From Lentimicrobium sp. (GTDB lineage: Bacteria; Bacteroidota; Bacteroidia; Bacteroidales; Lentimicrobiaceae): 33,643 nucleotides of DNA. Shown here in pieces: positions 20,918 to 29,776 of this stretch. The position numbers were made by a program, and so were the translations under genes. Position 1 is the stretch's first letter. The number at the start of each line of letters is the position of its first letter. The stretch is from contig JAMLHF010000047.1 of NCBI GenBank assembly GCA_023957275.1, forward strand, positions 1-33,643. Reading direction: 5' to 3'. The notes beneath the pieces were generated by a model, which saw nothing but the letters and a program-made list of their open reading frames with translations, ran no database searches and was not told where the DNA came from.

Positions 20918-23332
20918 ATGTCGCTGCTGCTAAATTACCTTAAATCTGCACTTAGGAATATTGCCCGGCTCAGGGTTCACGCCATTGTAAACATTACCGG
21001 TCTTACAATCGGTTTTGCGGGATTCATTATCATCATGCTCTATGTAAGTGATGAAATTTCGTATGACAAATACCACACTCATGCGGACGAAATAGTCAGG
21101 GTATTGAGCACTTCCGACTTCGAAGGGGTTGCTGAACGCTCGGTAAGCTGTCCGGCTCCCCTGGGCCCTGCAATTCTTCTTGAATATCCCCATCTTATTG
21201 CCGGTATGACCCGTATATACAATGACTGGTCCACGGAATACTATATTGAATATGAAAAAACAGGTTTCAGGGAAAAACGGTTCTTTTTTGTCGATTCCAC
21301 TTTCAGCGATGTATTTGACCTGCATTTCTTACAGGGAATTCCTGGCGACGCACTCAGCAAACCTTTTACCGCAATTATTACGAAAACGACTGCTGTAAGA
21401 TATTTCGGCAATGAAGATCCGGTTGGAAAAACAATTAAGTTTGAGGGGCGCATTAATATCATGATAACGGGAGTTATTGCTGATACCCCGCCGCAATCTC
21501 ATTTCAGCTATGACTTTCTGGCATCCATGTCGACCCTGAGGATGCTTTGGGGTGGTAAAATGCCCGAAACCTGGGTTTACAATCCATTCTGGACCTATCT
21601 GAGGCTGCATGACAAAGATAAGGCACCCCTGCTCGCAGCGCAATTACCCGCTTTTACCAGAAAATATTTTTATGATGCAGAAAAAGACCATATTACACTA
21701 TCGTTACAACCACTTACAGATATCCATTTGCGCTCAGATCTTGACTATGAGATTGAGCCAAACGGAAAAATCAGTTATGTGAGGATATTGGTGATTGTGG
21801 CATTATTTATCCTGATCATAGCAGTAATCAATTACATCAACCTCTCGACCGCTTTTGCCATAAGGCGTTCGCGCGAGACAGCCATACGAAAAGTGGCCGG
21901 AGCTTCCAGACAACAGCTGATCATTCAGCACCTGGGGGAATCCTTTTTATTAACTTTTATTGCACTGGTTCTGTCATTGGCTGTTATTGAAATTATCCTG
22001 CCATTTTTCAACCATTATGCCGGAAAAGAGATTAGTTCATCCGTAATCTACACAGCACACTTCCTCCCGAAAGTGCTTCTGCTATGGCTTGGTACCGGAT
22101 TGCTTTCAGGTTTGTATCCTGCAATTTTCCAGTCCGGTTTCAAGACCCTCCAGGTATTAAAGGGACGCTCGACCCGCAACAGCAGCGGGTTTGCCCGTAA
22201 AGCCCTGGTAATAACCCAGTTTACACTATCGATCGCACTGATCACCTCAAGCATGATGGCCTTCGAGCAGATTTCTTATCTGAGAAAAGCAGAGCTGGGA
22301 TTCAGAAAGGAGAACATTATTATAGTACCGGTAATGAGATCACCCGTTGTAGCCCGCTACGATGCATTCCGCGATGAACTTTCCGCCAGTCCCGGAATAG
22401 ACGGGGTTACAGCCGTGGATTACATAATAGGGACAGACCATAACAACCATGAATTCAGACCGGAAGGCTATCCACCGGATAAATGGCAGTTTTATCCGGC
22501 ATTGGTAGTCCGCGATGATTTCTGTAAAGTATTTGACATTGAAATTGTTGCCGGCAGAGATTTTATAAAAGGAAGTAAGACAGACCCGATGGAATCCATT
22601 CTGATCAATGAGGCCATGGTAAAGCACCTTGGGTGGAAATCGAATGAGGAAGCCCTGGGTAAACGTTTTCACAGCCGCATTGGTAAAGAAAAGGTAGTCG
22701 GCGTTTTCCGCAGCTTTAATGCCAGTTCACTTCATTCAAAGGCCGGTCCGCTGGTGCTTAATGTAAAAGAAGAGCCCTGGGAAATCGCGGCGTTTACAAA
22801 TTTTATTGCAGTTAGAGCAGCGAAGGGAAAAAGCCGGGAAGCACTTGAGAGTATTGAAAAAATGTGGGAAAACTATGCACCGGGCCGTCCTTTCAGTTAT
22901 ACATTTCTGAGCAATGAGCTTGACAAATTATATAAGGAGGAGGAATACCTGAGCCAGGTCTCTGCCGTTCTGGCGGTACTCACCATCCTGATAGCCGCCA
23001 TCGGGCTTTTCGGGCTGGTCTCTTTCATGGCTACCCAGAAAATGCATGAGATCGGCATCAGGAAAGTGCTCGGTGCTTCAACTTCAGACCTTATTCTGGT
23101 GCTGACTTCAGGATACATTAAACTGGTAGCCATCAGCATTCTGATTGCCTGGCCATTGTCGTATTTCGTGATTGACAGATGGTTTGACCATTTTGCCTAT
23201 CGTGCAGACATAAGATGGGGATATTTTTTACTGGCCGGAGTGTTGTCTCTGCTGCTTACAATTACTATTACCGGAATCAAAGCCTGGAGATCATCAGAAA
23301 TAAATCCGGCAATAACCCTGAAATATGAGTAA
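20918..23332 (+). CDS. MacB/FtsX-like ABC transporter permease, copy 1
   Basis: This 804-residue inner-membrane protein has the double architecture of Bacteroidota MacB-like permeases. One N-terminal membrane segment (about 22-42) is followed by a periplasmic core domain (about 50-280) and three segments (about 290-400) that include the FtsX motif RRSRETAIRKVAGAS. A second membrane segment (about 430) and second periplasmic domain follow, then a final FtsX block with KMHEIGIRKVLGAS (about 710-800). These proteins work with a MacB-type ATPase as mechanotransmitters that drive efflux or lipoprotein/peptide handling in the envelope. No ATPase gene is nearby, so the partner must be encoded elsewhere. 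A paralogue follows 75 bp downstream. Confidence 0.93.
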   Translation: MSLLLNYLKSALRNIARLRVHAIVNITGLTIGFAGFIIIMLYVSDEISYDKYHTHADEIVRVLSTSDFEGVAERSVSCPAPLGPAILLEYPHLIAGMTRIYNDWSTEYYIEYEKTGFREKRFFFVDSTFSDVFDLHFLQGIPGDALSKPFTAIITKTTAVRYFGNEDPVGKTIKFEGRINIMITGVIADTPPQSHFSYDFLASMSTLRMLWGGKMPETWVYNPFWTYLRLHDKDKAPLLAAQLPAFTRKYFYDAEKDHITLSLQPLTDIHLRSDLDYEIEPNGKISYVRILVIVALFILIIAVINYINLSTAFAIRRSRETAIRKVAGASRQQLIIQHLGESFLLTFIALVLSLAVIEIILPFFNHYAGKEISSSVIYTAHFLPKVLLLWLGTGLLSGLYPAIFQSGFKTLQVLKGRSTRNSSGFARKALVITQFTLSIALITSSMMAFEQISYLRKAELGFRKENIIIVPVMRSPVVARYDAFRDELSASPGIDGVTAVDYIIGTDHNNHEFRPEGYPPDKWQFYPALVVRDDFCKVFDIEIVAGRDFIKGSKTDPMESILINEAMVKHLGWKSNEEALGKRFHSRIGKEKVVGVFRSFNASSLHSKAGPLVLNVKEEPWEIAAFTNFIAVRAAKGKSREALESIEKMWENYAPGRPFSYTFLSNELDKLYKEEEYLSQVSAVLAVLTILIAAIGLFGLVSFMATQKMHEIGIRKVLGASTSDLILVLTSGYIKLVAISILIAWPLSYFVIDRWFDHFAYRADIRWGYFLLAGVLSLLLTITITGIKAWRSSEINPAITLKYE

Positions 23333-23407
23333 CCTTTTGATGGGTTCAGGTGTCAAATAAAACAAACTTACCGGAAAATCAAGTTTTCATCATCAAAATA
23401 ACCATTT

Positions 23408-25828
23408 ATGATCAGCAACTATTTCAGGAGCGCACTACGCAATTTTAACCGGAACAAAGGTTACTCGCTGATAAACATTATGGGCCTCTCACTGGGGATT
23501 ACAGCCACTATATTTATCCTGCTTTATATTAATGATGAGTTGGGTTATGATAAGCATTTCCGTTTGTATGAAAGGCTCTTCAGGGTTGAAGGGGATTTTC
23601 AGATCAACAACAAGCACGACCGTTTTGCCGTGAGCTCAATGGCCATCGGACCTGCACTGAAACTTGAGATGCCGGAAGTGGAGATGTATTGCAGGTTCAA
23701 CAGTAACGACAATCTGATTACACGATACGGAGAAAAGGAATTTATTGAAAAGCAGTCCTATTTTGCCGATTCTACAGCTCCCGCAATGTTTACGCTTGAC
23801 TTCGTGGAAGGAACTCCTGAAAAAGCGCTCACAGAGCCGTTTACACTGATCATGAGCAAATCGCAGGCTAAAAAATATTTCGGGAATGAAGAAGCCTACG
23901 GTAAAACAATTATTACAGGAAATGGACGTAGTTATAAGGTTACCGGAGTATTTGAGGATTTGCCCGCCAATACGCACATGAAATTTGACATCCTTCTTTC
24001 GATGGAAACGCTGGCTACGCTCTTTGGTGCAGAGAGATTCAGAAGCCTTGAACCCGGTGCATTCTGGAATGTAAACAGCTACACGTATATTCTTCTTTCA
24101 GAAAATGCCGGTATTGAACAGATTATGGATAAATTCCCTGCATTGTATGACAAGTACATGAAAGAGATCGGTGATCAGATCAATGCCTCTTTCAGCCTGC
24201 TGACCACCAGAATTGATAAAGTTCATCACACGTCAAAGCTATCAGCCGATCTGCCGGTAGGAAACAAGGCCTATATTTATGTTTTTGGCATTGTTGCGAT
24301 ATTTATTCTTTTGCTGGCATCAATTAATTATATGAATCTGGCAACGGCAAGGGCCTCTGCCCGCGCAAGGGAAGTAGGACTTCGCAAGGTGGTAGGTGCA
24401 AACAGAACCCAGCTTGCGTGGCAGTTTATGAGCGAAAGTCTGATATTAGCCGTTATTTCATTCATTATTTCATTGGGCATAATGCAGTTACTGCTTCCCC
24501 TGTTCAACGAAATATCAGGGAAACAACTTTCCTTCAGTTTCATTGAAAATCCGGATATTTTTGCAGGGATGCTGGGTATCGCATTGTTTACCGGGCTGAT
24601 TTCAGGAACCTATCCTGCCCTTTTCCTTTCTTCCTTCCAGCCGGCCGTAGTTCTGAAAGGTAAACTCCATACAGGGAGCAAAGGCTCGTGGCTCCGGAAA
24701 GGGCTTGTTACATTCCAGTTGCTGATATCGGTGTCGATGATCACAGGCACACTGGTAATTTACAGACAACTTAATTACATGAAGAATGCCGACGTTGGTT
24801 TCGACAAGGAAAACGTTATGGTCGTGGAAGTTCAGGATACAGCCTTCAGAAAAAGGACCGATGTTTTCAGGAAAGAGTTGTTGCAAAACCCCGGAATCCT
24901 CAGCGCAAGCATGTCATTTGGCGTTCCGGGAGGCCGGCATGGTATTCAGGTAATGCGTGTGGAGAAAGAAGATAAGATGCAGGAATATGCCATGAACCTG
25001 ATTCCTTGTGATTATGACTTCATTGACCTTTTGAAGCTGAAACTGGTAAAAGGAAGAAATTTCAGCCGCGAAATGGGATCAGATAAACTGGAGGCTGTTA
25101 TTATCAACGAAACTGCTGCAAAAGCTCTGGGATGGAACGATGATGCACTTGGCAAAAAGATTCACCATAATTTTGAGCTTGATGGTACCGGGGGCCGGAT
25201 GATGAAAGTAATCGGCGTGGTGAAAGATTTTCATTTTACCTCTCTTCACAATAAAATTGAGCCAATTATTCTGTTTATACCAGAGTTCCCGATGAACCTG
25301 CTCACCATCAGGCTAAAGCCGGAAGCTGGATCGGCAACCATTGATTATATCAGGGAAAAATGGCAGGAATACGGCGCCAACCGACCGTTCGATTATTACT
25401 TTCTGGATAAAGATTATGAGGACAAGTATCTGGCCGAGACTAATCTTGGAAAAGTATTTACCATCTTTGCGGCCCTTTCAATTTTTATTGCATTACTGGG
25501 TCTTATCGGTCTGGCATCTTTTTCAGCCATGCAAAGAACCAAGGAAATTGGCATCCGCAAGGTACTCGGAGCCTCTGTTCAAAATATAGTTGGTATATTT
25601 TATAAGGAGTCCGTTATCCTTGTCTTTATCGCACTTTTAATCGCATCGCCGCTTTCCTGGTATTTTCTGGATCAATGGCTTGGTAATTTTGCTTATCATA
25701 TAAGCCTGGGGTGGATTACTTTCATTATTTCAGGTGTAATTGCCCTGCTTATTACGATCCTTTCAGTAAGTTTCCATTCAATAAAGGCGGCTGCAGCCAA
25801 CCCGGTGAATGCCATTAAATATGAATAA
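23408..25828 (+). CDS. MacB/FtsX-like ABC transporter permease, copy 2
   Basis: This 806-residue protein has the same layout as the preceding gene: an N-terminal segment (GYSLINIMGLSLGITATIF), a periplasmic domain, RASARAREVGLRKVVGANR in the first FtsX block, a second periplasmic domain, and RTKEIGIRKVLGASVQ in the last block. The two proteins share motifs throughout but differ in most residues, so the duplication is old and the partners may form a heterodimer or handle different cargo. The end overlaps a small hairpin (AATAAC-GCG-GTTATT, 25824-25838). It is probably co-transcribed with copy 1 and possibly with the NTF2-like gene 36 bp downstream. Confidence 0.93.
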   Translation: MISNYFRSALRNFNRNKGYSLINIMGLSLGITATIFILLYINDELGYDKHFRLYERLFRVEGDFQINNKHDRFAVSSMAIGPALKLEMPEVEMYCRFNSNDNLITRYGEKEFIEKQSYFADSTAPAMFTLDFVEGTPEKALTEPFTLIMSKSQAKKYFGNEEAYGKTIITGNGRSYKVTGVFEDLPANTHMKFDILLSMETLATLFGAERFRSLEPGAFWNVNSYTYILLSENAGIEQIMDKFPALYDKYMKEIGDQINASFSLLTTRIDKVHHTSKLSADLPVGNKAYIYVFGIVAIFILLLASINYMNLATARASARAREVGLRKVVGANRTQLAWQFMSESLILAVISFIISLGIMQLLLPLFNEISGKQLSFSFIENPDIFAGMLGIALFTGLISGTYPALFLSSFQPAVVLKGKLHTGSKGSWLRKGLVTFQLLISVSMITGTLVIYRQLNYMKNADVGFDKENVMVVEVQDTAFRKRTDVFRKELLQNPGILSASMSFGVPGGRHGIQVMRVEKEDKMQEYAMNLIPCDYDFIDLLKLKLVKGRNFSREMGSDKLEAVIINETAAKALGWNDDALGKKIHHNFELDGTGGRMMKVIGVVKDFHFTSLHNKIEPIILFIPEFPMNLLTIRLKPEAGSATIDYIREKWQEYGANRPFDYYFLDKDYEDKYLAETNLGKVFTIFAALSIFIALLGLIGLASFSAMQRTKEIGIRKVLGASVQNIVGIFYKESVILVFIALLIASPLSWYFLDQWLGNFAYHISLGWITFIISGVIALLITILSVSFHSIKAAAANPVNAIKYE

Positions 25829-25864
25829 CGCGGTTATTGTTGTTTTATTAACAAATTCTATCTC

Positions 25865-26305
25865 ATGAAAAAAACCAGTCTGTTAATAGCTTTTATCATG
25901 CTTTGCATCATTAGATTGCCGGCTCAGGAGAGCAGCGATGATGCTCAGATCAGAAAGGTAATTGAATCAGCCTATATCGATGGCATTCATAACCTTGGAA
26001 ACATTGAAGAAATAAACCGTGGTTTTCATCCGGGTTTTGATTTGCTGATCCTCCGGAACAACAGCCTTTCCAAACTACCAATATATACCTGGCTTGAATC
26101 TGTGGCGCACCGCAAAGCTGAGCAACCCGCCGGACCGGAGCATAAAATCAGTGTTAAGTTTCTGTTTAATGACATAACCGGAAATGCAGCCATCTCAAAG
26201 ATCGAGCTCTACAGGGAAGACAAACTTCTGTTTACGGACTATCTTTCGTTGTACAAATTCGATGAGGGCTGGAGAATTGTCAGCAAGATATATCAGCAGC
26301 ACTAA
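25865..26305 (+). CDS. Secreted NTF2-like protein (putative lumazine-binding family)
   Basis: This 146-residue protein has a signal peptide ending near RLPAQ (about residue 20), giving a periplasmic or surface product. The mature domain matches the Lumazine_bd_2/NTF2-like fold: DDAQIRKVIESAYIDGIHN, GFHPGFDLLIL, ISVKFLFNDITGNAAISKIEL, and a final FTDYLSLYKFDEGWRIVSKIY strand pair. The lumazine-binding name is by family only; most members have no proven ligand. It follows the permease pair by 36 bp on the same strand, so a joint transcript is possible and a role as a periplasmic accessory to them is inference. Confidence 0.85.
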   Translation: MKKTSLLIAFIMLCIIRLPAQESSDDAQIRKVIESAYIDGIHNLGNIEEINRGFHPGFDLLILRNNSLSKLPIYTWLESVAHRKAEQPAGPEHKISVKFLFNDITGNAAISKIELYREDKLLFTDYLSLYKFDEGWRIVSKIYQQH

Positions 26306-26327
26306 TATATCGCTTCCATCAGGCATT

Positions 26328-27335
26328 TCAGCTGCGAAAACGCTGAATAACCGCCAATGCCTCAGCGGCCGATGCTGACTCCATCAAACGGGCGCGCAGG
26401 CCTGCTGCACCTTCAAAGCCATGAACATAAATCTTGAAAAATCTCTTCAGGATATTATAATTGCGGGTATCTTTCCATGTTGAGGCATATAAAAGGATAT
26501 GCTTTTCCATCAGATCAATTTTAGCGGAAACCGGCCGCTCATCCGGTGCAATGGAAAAGAACCAGGGGTTGGCAAAGATTCCCCTTCCAACCATAATCCC
26601 GTCGGCCCCGGTGCGTTCACTCAGCAACAGGCCTTGCCGGTAATTTTCCACATCACCATTTCCAATGATTTTTATTCCCGGATCAATGCTGTTCCTTATT
26701 TCTGCTGCAATCTTCACCTGCTCCCAATCGGCCGCTTTAAGCGACATCATCTGCCTGGTGCGCGCATGAAGGGTAATGGCTGAAACCTTACAGGAAAGCA
26801 GGTGAGAAATCCAAGATCCGGTAATGTGCTCCCGGATTCCGGTCCTTGTTTTCACACTTACCGGAAGTGAGGAGCCTTCCCGGGTCGCTGCAATGATTTC
26901 CGTTGCCAGCGAGTTCTGTCCGATCAATGCAGCACAGGCACCCTGTTTTACAATCTTATCGGCCGGGCATCCCATATTGATATCTATCCCGTCGAAATGA
27001 TAGTTGTCTGCGATAAAACGTGAGGCCTGATAAAACTTTTCAGGATCGCTGCCCCAGATCTGAGCCAGCAGGAAAGTTCCTGACTTTTCGAGCAATTCCT
27101 TTTCCGAAGAATTTACCATTAACCTGTGAACAACCGCCTCCCGCCCTTTGGGATGACAAAGTCCGTCAACCGAAGTGAATTCAGTAACCAGTATACGAAG
27201 CCGTTCGGGAGATGATACAGAAAGCACAACCTCCCTGAAAACGGTATCTGTAACGTCTTCCATGGGAGCCAGCACAAAAAAGGGGTTTTGAAGGGTTTTC
27301 CAGAAGTCAGTCAAGGCAGGAATGCTTTTAAGCAA
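26328..27335 (-). CDS. dus: tRNA-dihydrouridine synthase
   Basis: This 335-residue FMN enzyme of the Dus family reduces uridine to dihydrouridine in tRNA D-loops. It begins with FVLAPMEDVTDTVFR, the usual FMN-site start. It carries GIDINMGCPADKIVKQGACAAL, where the Cys in MGCP is the catalytic acid, then VSVKTRTGI, ITLHARTRQ, IIGNGDVEN and the phosphate-binding GADGIMVGRGIFANPWFF. Length is normal. Which Dus subgroup (A, B or C) it belongs to is not certain; the pattern is nearest to DusB/DUS-like proteins of Bacteroidota. It lies 50 bp downstream of the TetR-type gene on the same strand, so the two may be co-transcribed. Confidence 0.93.
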   Translation of the reverse strand: MLKSIPALTDFWKTLQNPFFVLAPMEDVTDTVFREVVLSVSSPERLRILVTEFTSVDGLCHPKGREAVVHRLMVNSSEKELLEKSGTFLLAQIWGSDPEKFYQASRFIADNYHFDGIDINMGCPADKIVKQGACAALIGQNSLATEIIAATREGSSLPVSVKTRTGIREHITGSWISHLLSCKVSAITLHARTRQMMSLKAADWEQVKIAAEIRNSIDPGIKIIGNGDVENYRQGLLLSERTGADGIMVGRGIFANPWFFSIAPDERPVSAKIDLMEKHILLYASTWKDTRNYNILKRFFKIYVHGFEGAAGLRARLMESASAAEALAVIQRFRS

Positions 27336-27385
27336 CCTTAAACAAAGGCAGGCAGTGAATGTTCAACTTCCGCAGGTACGACAGC

Positions 27386-28003
27386 CTAGCAGACCTTATA
27401 GGTTTTCCTGAGTTTTTTATAATGGCGCAGGCCATCCTCATTGGCAATACCACGAATAAAATTATCTATCATGACATCGTAAAGAACCCTGAAAGAAAAT
27501 TTCTCGGGCGGGAAAAAATCAGGATTATGCAGATCCAGAAGCCGGCTGATATAAAGACGGGAAAGCAGTTCAATGCTCAGGTCTTCGCGGTACATCCCCT
27601 GGCGGATTCCTTTCTCTATATTGATCTTCATTTTTCCGAAAATAAAATCAACCCGTTGATCAATGTGATAGCGATATATTTCAGGATAAAGTGCTTTCAG
27701 GTCGTGAGTAACGCTGGGCGTAAGTTCAAGAAACCGGTTACTCATTGCCTGGCTCACAATCATCAATATCTCGATGGCATTGGTATCTTCAAAATTATTC
27801 TCGTCAAAAATTGATCTGAATGAATCGCGCTCATATTCAAGCAACTTCTCTATCAGGCTGGATTCATCGCTGAAGCAGAGGCTCAGTTCTTTGCGGTCAA
27901 TTCCGAGGTATTTACTTACCAGATCCAGATTTAATCGTTTTACTCCGCTTTTCAGCGATAATTCCCTGACTCCGGACAAGATACGGCGTAGATTTTCTTC
28001 CAT
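27386..28003 (-). CDS. TetR/AcrR-family transcriptional regulator
   Basis: From the ATG at 28001-28003 this encodes 205 residues starting MEENLRRILSGVRELSLKSG; the longer frame to 28066 adds non-homologous residues. The N-terminal region (about 1-55) has the TetR helix-turn-helix layout: an amphipathic first helix, GVKRLNLDLVSKYLGIDRKE as the turn region, then LCFSDESSLIEKLL. The C-terminal ligand domain is helical and variable, as in the family, so the inducer cannot be predicted. The HTH is not a strong match (LNLDLVSKYLGI in place of the usual TTxxIAxxAGVS), so confidence is moderate. The neighbour dus has no obvious link. A likely target is its own promoter region. Confidence 0.75.
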   Translation of the reverse strand: MEENLRRILSGVRELSLKSGVKRLNLDLVSKYLGIDRKELSLCFSDESSLIEKLLEYERDSFRSIFDENNFEDTNAIEILMIVSQAMSNRFLELTPSVTHDLKALYPEIYRYHIDQRVDFIFGKMKINIEKGIRQGMYREDLSIELLSRLYISRLLDLHNPDFFPPEKFSFRVLYDVMIDNFIRGIANEDGLRHYKKLRKTYKVC

Positions 28004-28038
28004 CAATAATAAGGCAACTTTTGGGGGTCGGCTGTCTG

Positions 28039-28067
28039 CGAAAATACAAAAATTATCATAAGCCAAA
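28039..28067 (-). promoter_or_regulatory. Possible promoter of the TetR-type gene
   Basis: On the minus strand, TTTG (28064-28067), a 17-bp spacer, then TATTTTCG (28039-28046), one base off TAnnTTTG. The predicted start near 28032 would give a leader of about 29 nt. The spacer is slightly short. Confidence 0.35.
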
Positions 28068-28077
28068 CCAGGCTGAA

Positions 28078-29640
28078 TCAGGGGGAGTATACAATTTTAA
28101 ATATCGAAGAGGATGCTCCTGTATTGAGCCGCAACAGGTACACCCCGGGCCTGAGGACTCCCCTGCCGGGATCAAGGTGCTCGAGGTATTTGCCGGCCGG
28201 AAGCAGCTGATTCTCCATAATACTGAGCACTTCCCGGCCAAAGAAGTCATAGAGCGTGAGGCTTACTGCGGAAAAATCCTCTAAACGGAAGGAGATGGCT
28301 GAACTACGGCTGAATGGATTGGGGGAAACCGTCATGGTTGCAGCCGGTATTAATGATTCTTCAACTGAAGCCCCTACAATATTATCGTCCACAATGGCCG
28401 TCAGTATGCTTAGCTGATTTTCGTGCAAACGGGTCCATACCGGCCTGATAACGCCATTCTGAACTGCGATATTGGTATAATCCCCGAAAAATATATTCTG
28501 ATTCGGGATAAATGGTGTTTCGCTTACCCTGAAATTCAGAAATGATTCTCCTCCATCTTCAGAAACAGCCAGGTAAACATCTGTATTCTCGTCCGGGTAA
28601 TTTCTTCTGTCATAAAAAACAAACCAAAGATTACCGTTGGATTGATCAATAGTCATCCATGTAAAGAACTGGTGCTTCCCGGGTTCATCGTCGTTAACCC
28701 GTATGGGCAGGCTCCAGGTGAGTCCTCCGTCGGTGGATTTTGCAAGCCAGATGTCAGTATCATCTGTTCCGTTGCGCTGATCTGACCAGTTTATATAAAT
28801 TGCCCCCCGTTCAGGGCCATTGCTGACATCGCAACAAGTTACGGGAAGACCGTTTGCCCGGTAGATGCCGGGGATACTGTAATTCCAGCCACCGGGCTGA
28901 TCGCTGACAAAAATATCCCGGTCAAGCCAGGTATTGCCGCCGTCTGTTGACCGGTCAAACATGATGCCCCCGGGGCCCGCCCATGCAACATAGATTTCTC
29001 CATCAGGGCCGTAGGCCGGAACCGCCCCTTCGACAGTATTGTCGCCATCAATGCAATCACCGGCCACCCGGTTAAGCCTGACAGGTTCGCTCCAGCTTCC
29101 TCCCTGATCCATGGATTTGGAAAACCTGATAATGCTGCTGTCGTTGGGATTCAGGCTGCCATATTCATCAAACTGGGTCCATGTAAGGCAGATTTCATTG
29201 GTAAACGGGTTAACTGCAGCCCATTCCTTGTCCTGGGCTTTATTTCCGTCGAGCCCTATGCCTTTGCCATTGGTCCAGGTAGCTCCGTAATCAGAACTTT
29301 TCTGGCATACTATCTGATCAATCCAGGCTGGTCCGGGAGGATTTGAAAGATGGAAAAAGTAATAATTGCCAAGGGTGTCAATTACAATACATGGATCTCC
29401 CCAAACGCCCAGAGTTGACGAAAACAGCCTGCCCTCGCTCCAGTTATAACCCCCGTCATCAGAAACATAATAAGTGTCAATATTGACACCAACCATCATG
29501 CGGTCGGGATTCTTCGGATCAATGTAAATGGATGGCTCGTTGGGATCTCTTAAATTGCCCAAAAGAATATTCTGATGTTGGGCAACTCCGAAATACCAGC
29601 TAAAAATGAAAGCGAGAAATAAGAACTTCCGATTGATCAT
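28078..29640 (-). CDS. Secreted Asp-box (sialidase-like) propeller protein with T9SS sorting domain
   Basis: This 520-residue exported protein has a signal peptide ending FGVAQ (about residue 20). Six Asp-box repeats are visible: SDDGGYNWS, SSDYGATWT, SMDQGGSWS, STDGGNTWL, STDGGLTWS and SEDGGESF. They form a sialidase-type six-bladed propeller with intervening strands such as DPCIVIDTLGNYYFFHLS. The last 80 residues (MTVSPNPFSRSSAISF, LYDFFGREVL, LRPGVYLLRL, IFKIVYSP) are a textbook T9SS type A sorting domain. Asp boxes are structural; I could not confirm the three catalytic arginines, so sialidase activity is not claimed. The product should be surface-attached or released. It diverges from the DAACS symporter. 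Confidence 0.88.
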   Translation of the reverse strand: MINRKFLFLAFIFSWYFGVAQHQNILLGNLRDPNEPSIYIDPKNPDRMMVGVNIDTYYVSDDGGYNWSEGRLFSSTLGVWGDPCIVIDTLGNYYFFHLSNPPGPAWIDQIVCQKSSDYGATWTNGKGIGLDGNKAQDKEWAAVNPFTNEICLTWTQFDEYGSLNPNDSSIIRFSKSMDQGGSWSEPVRLNRVAGDCIDGDNTVEGAVPAYGPDGEIYVAWAGPGGIMFDRSTDGGNTWLDRDIFVSDQPGGWNYSIPGIYRANGLPVTCCDVSNGPERGAIYINWSDQRNGTDDTDIWLAKSTDGGLTWSLPIRVNDDEPGKHQFFTWMTIDQSNGNLWFVFYDRRNYPDENTDVYLAVSEDGGESFLNFRVSETPFIPNQNIFFGDYTNIAVQNGVIRPVWTRLHENQLSILTAIVDDNIVGASVEESLIPAATMTVSPNPFSRSSAISFRLEDFSAVSLTLYDFFGREVLSIMENQLLPAGKYLEHLDPGRGVLRPGVYLLRLNTGASSSIFKIVYSP

Positions 29641-29660
29641 GATTGTGTATTTGCCTGATT

Positions 29661-29695
29661 CAAAATTAATCAGAATTCATACATACTGCATCAAA
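29661..29695 (-). promoter_or_regulatory. Possible promoter of the Asp-box protein gene
   Basis: On the minus strand TAATTTTG (29661-29668) fits TAnnTTTG exactly. TTTG at 29692-29695 is a -33 candidate, with a rather long 23-bp spacer. Predicted leader about 14 nt. Confidence 0.4.
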
Positions 29696-29711
29696 AACCT
29701 TCAGTGTTGTG

Positions 29712-29719
29712 TATGTTTG
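29712..29719 (+). promoter_or_regulatory. Possible -7 element of the DAACS symporter gene
   Basis: TATGTTTG matches TAnnTTTG exactly and would give a leader of about 50 nt. No clear -33 element is present at the expected distance. It lies 43 bp from the divergent promoter of the Asp-box gene. Confidence 0.4.
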
Positions 29720-29776
29720 CAGAATAAAACCCGCGAAACCAAACCTGTGAGACAACTTCAGCAAAAGCACTGAGCC

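Noticed and set aside
28078-29640. Active sialidase (neuraminidase)
   Set aside because: Asp boxes alone mark the fold. The catalytic Arg triad and Tyr/Glu pair could not be identified, so only a sialidase-like propeller is called.
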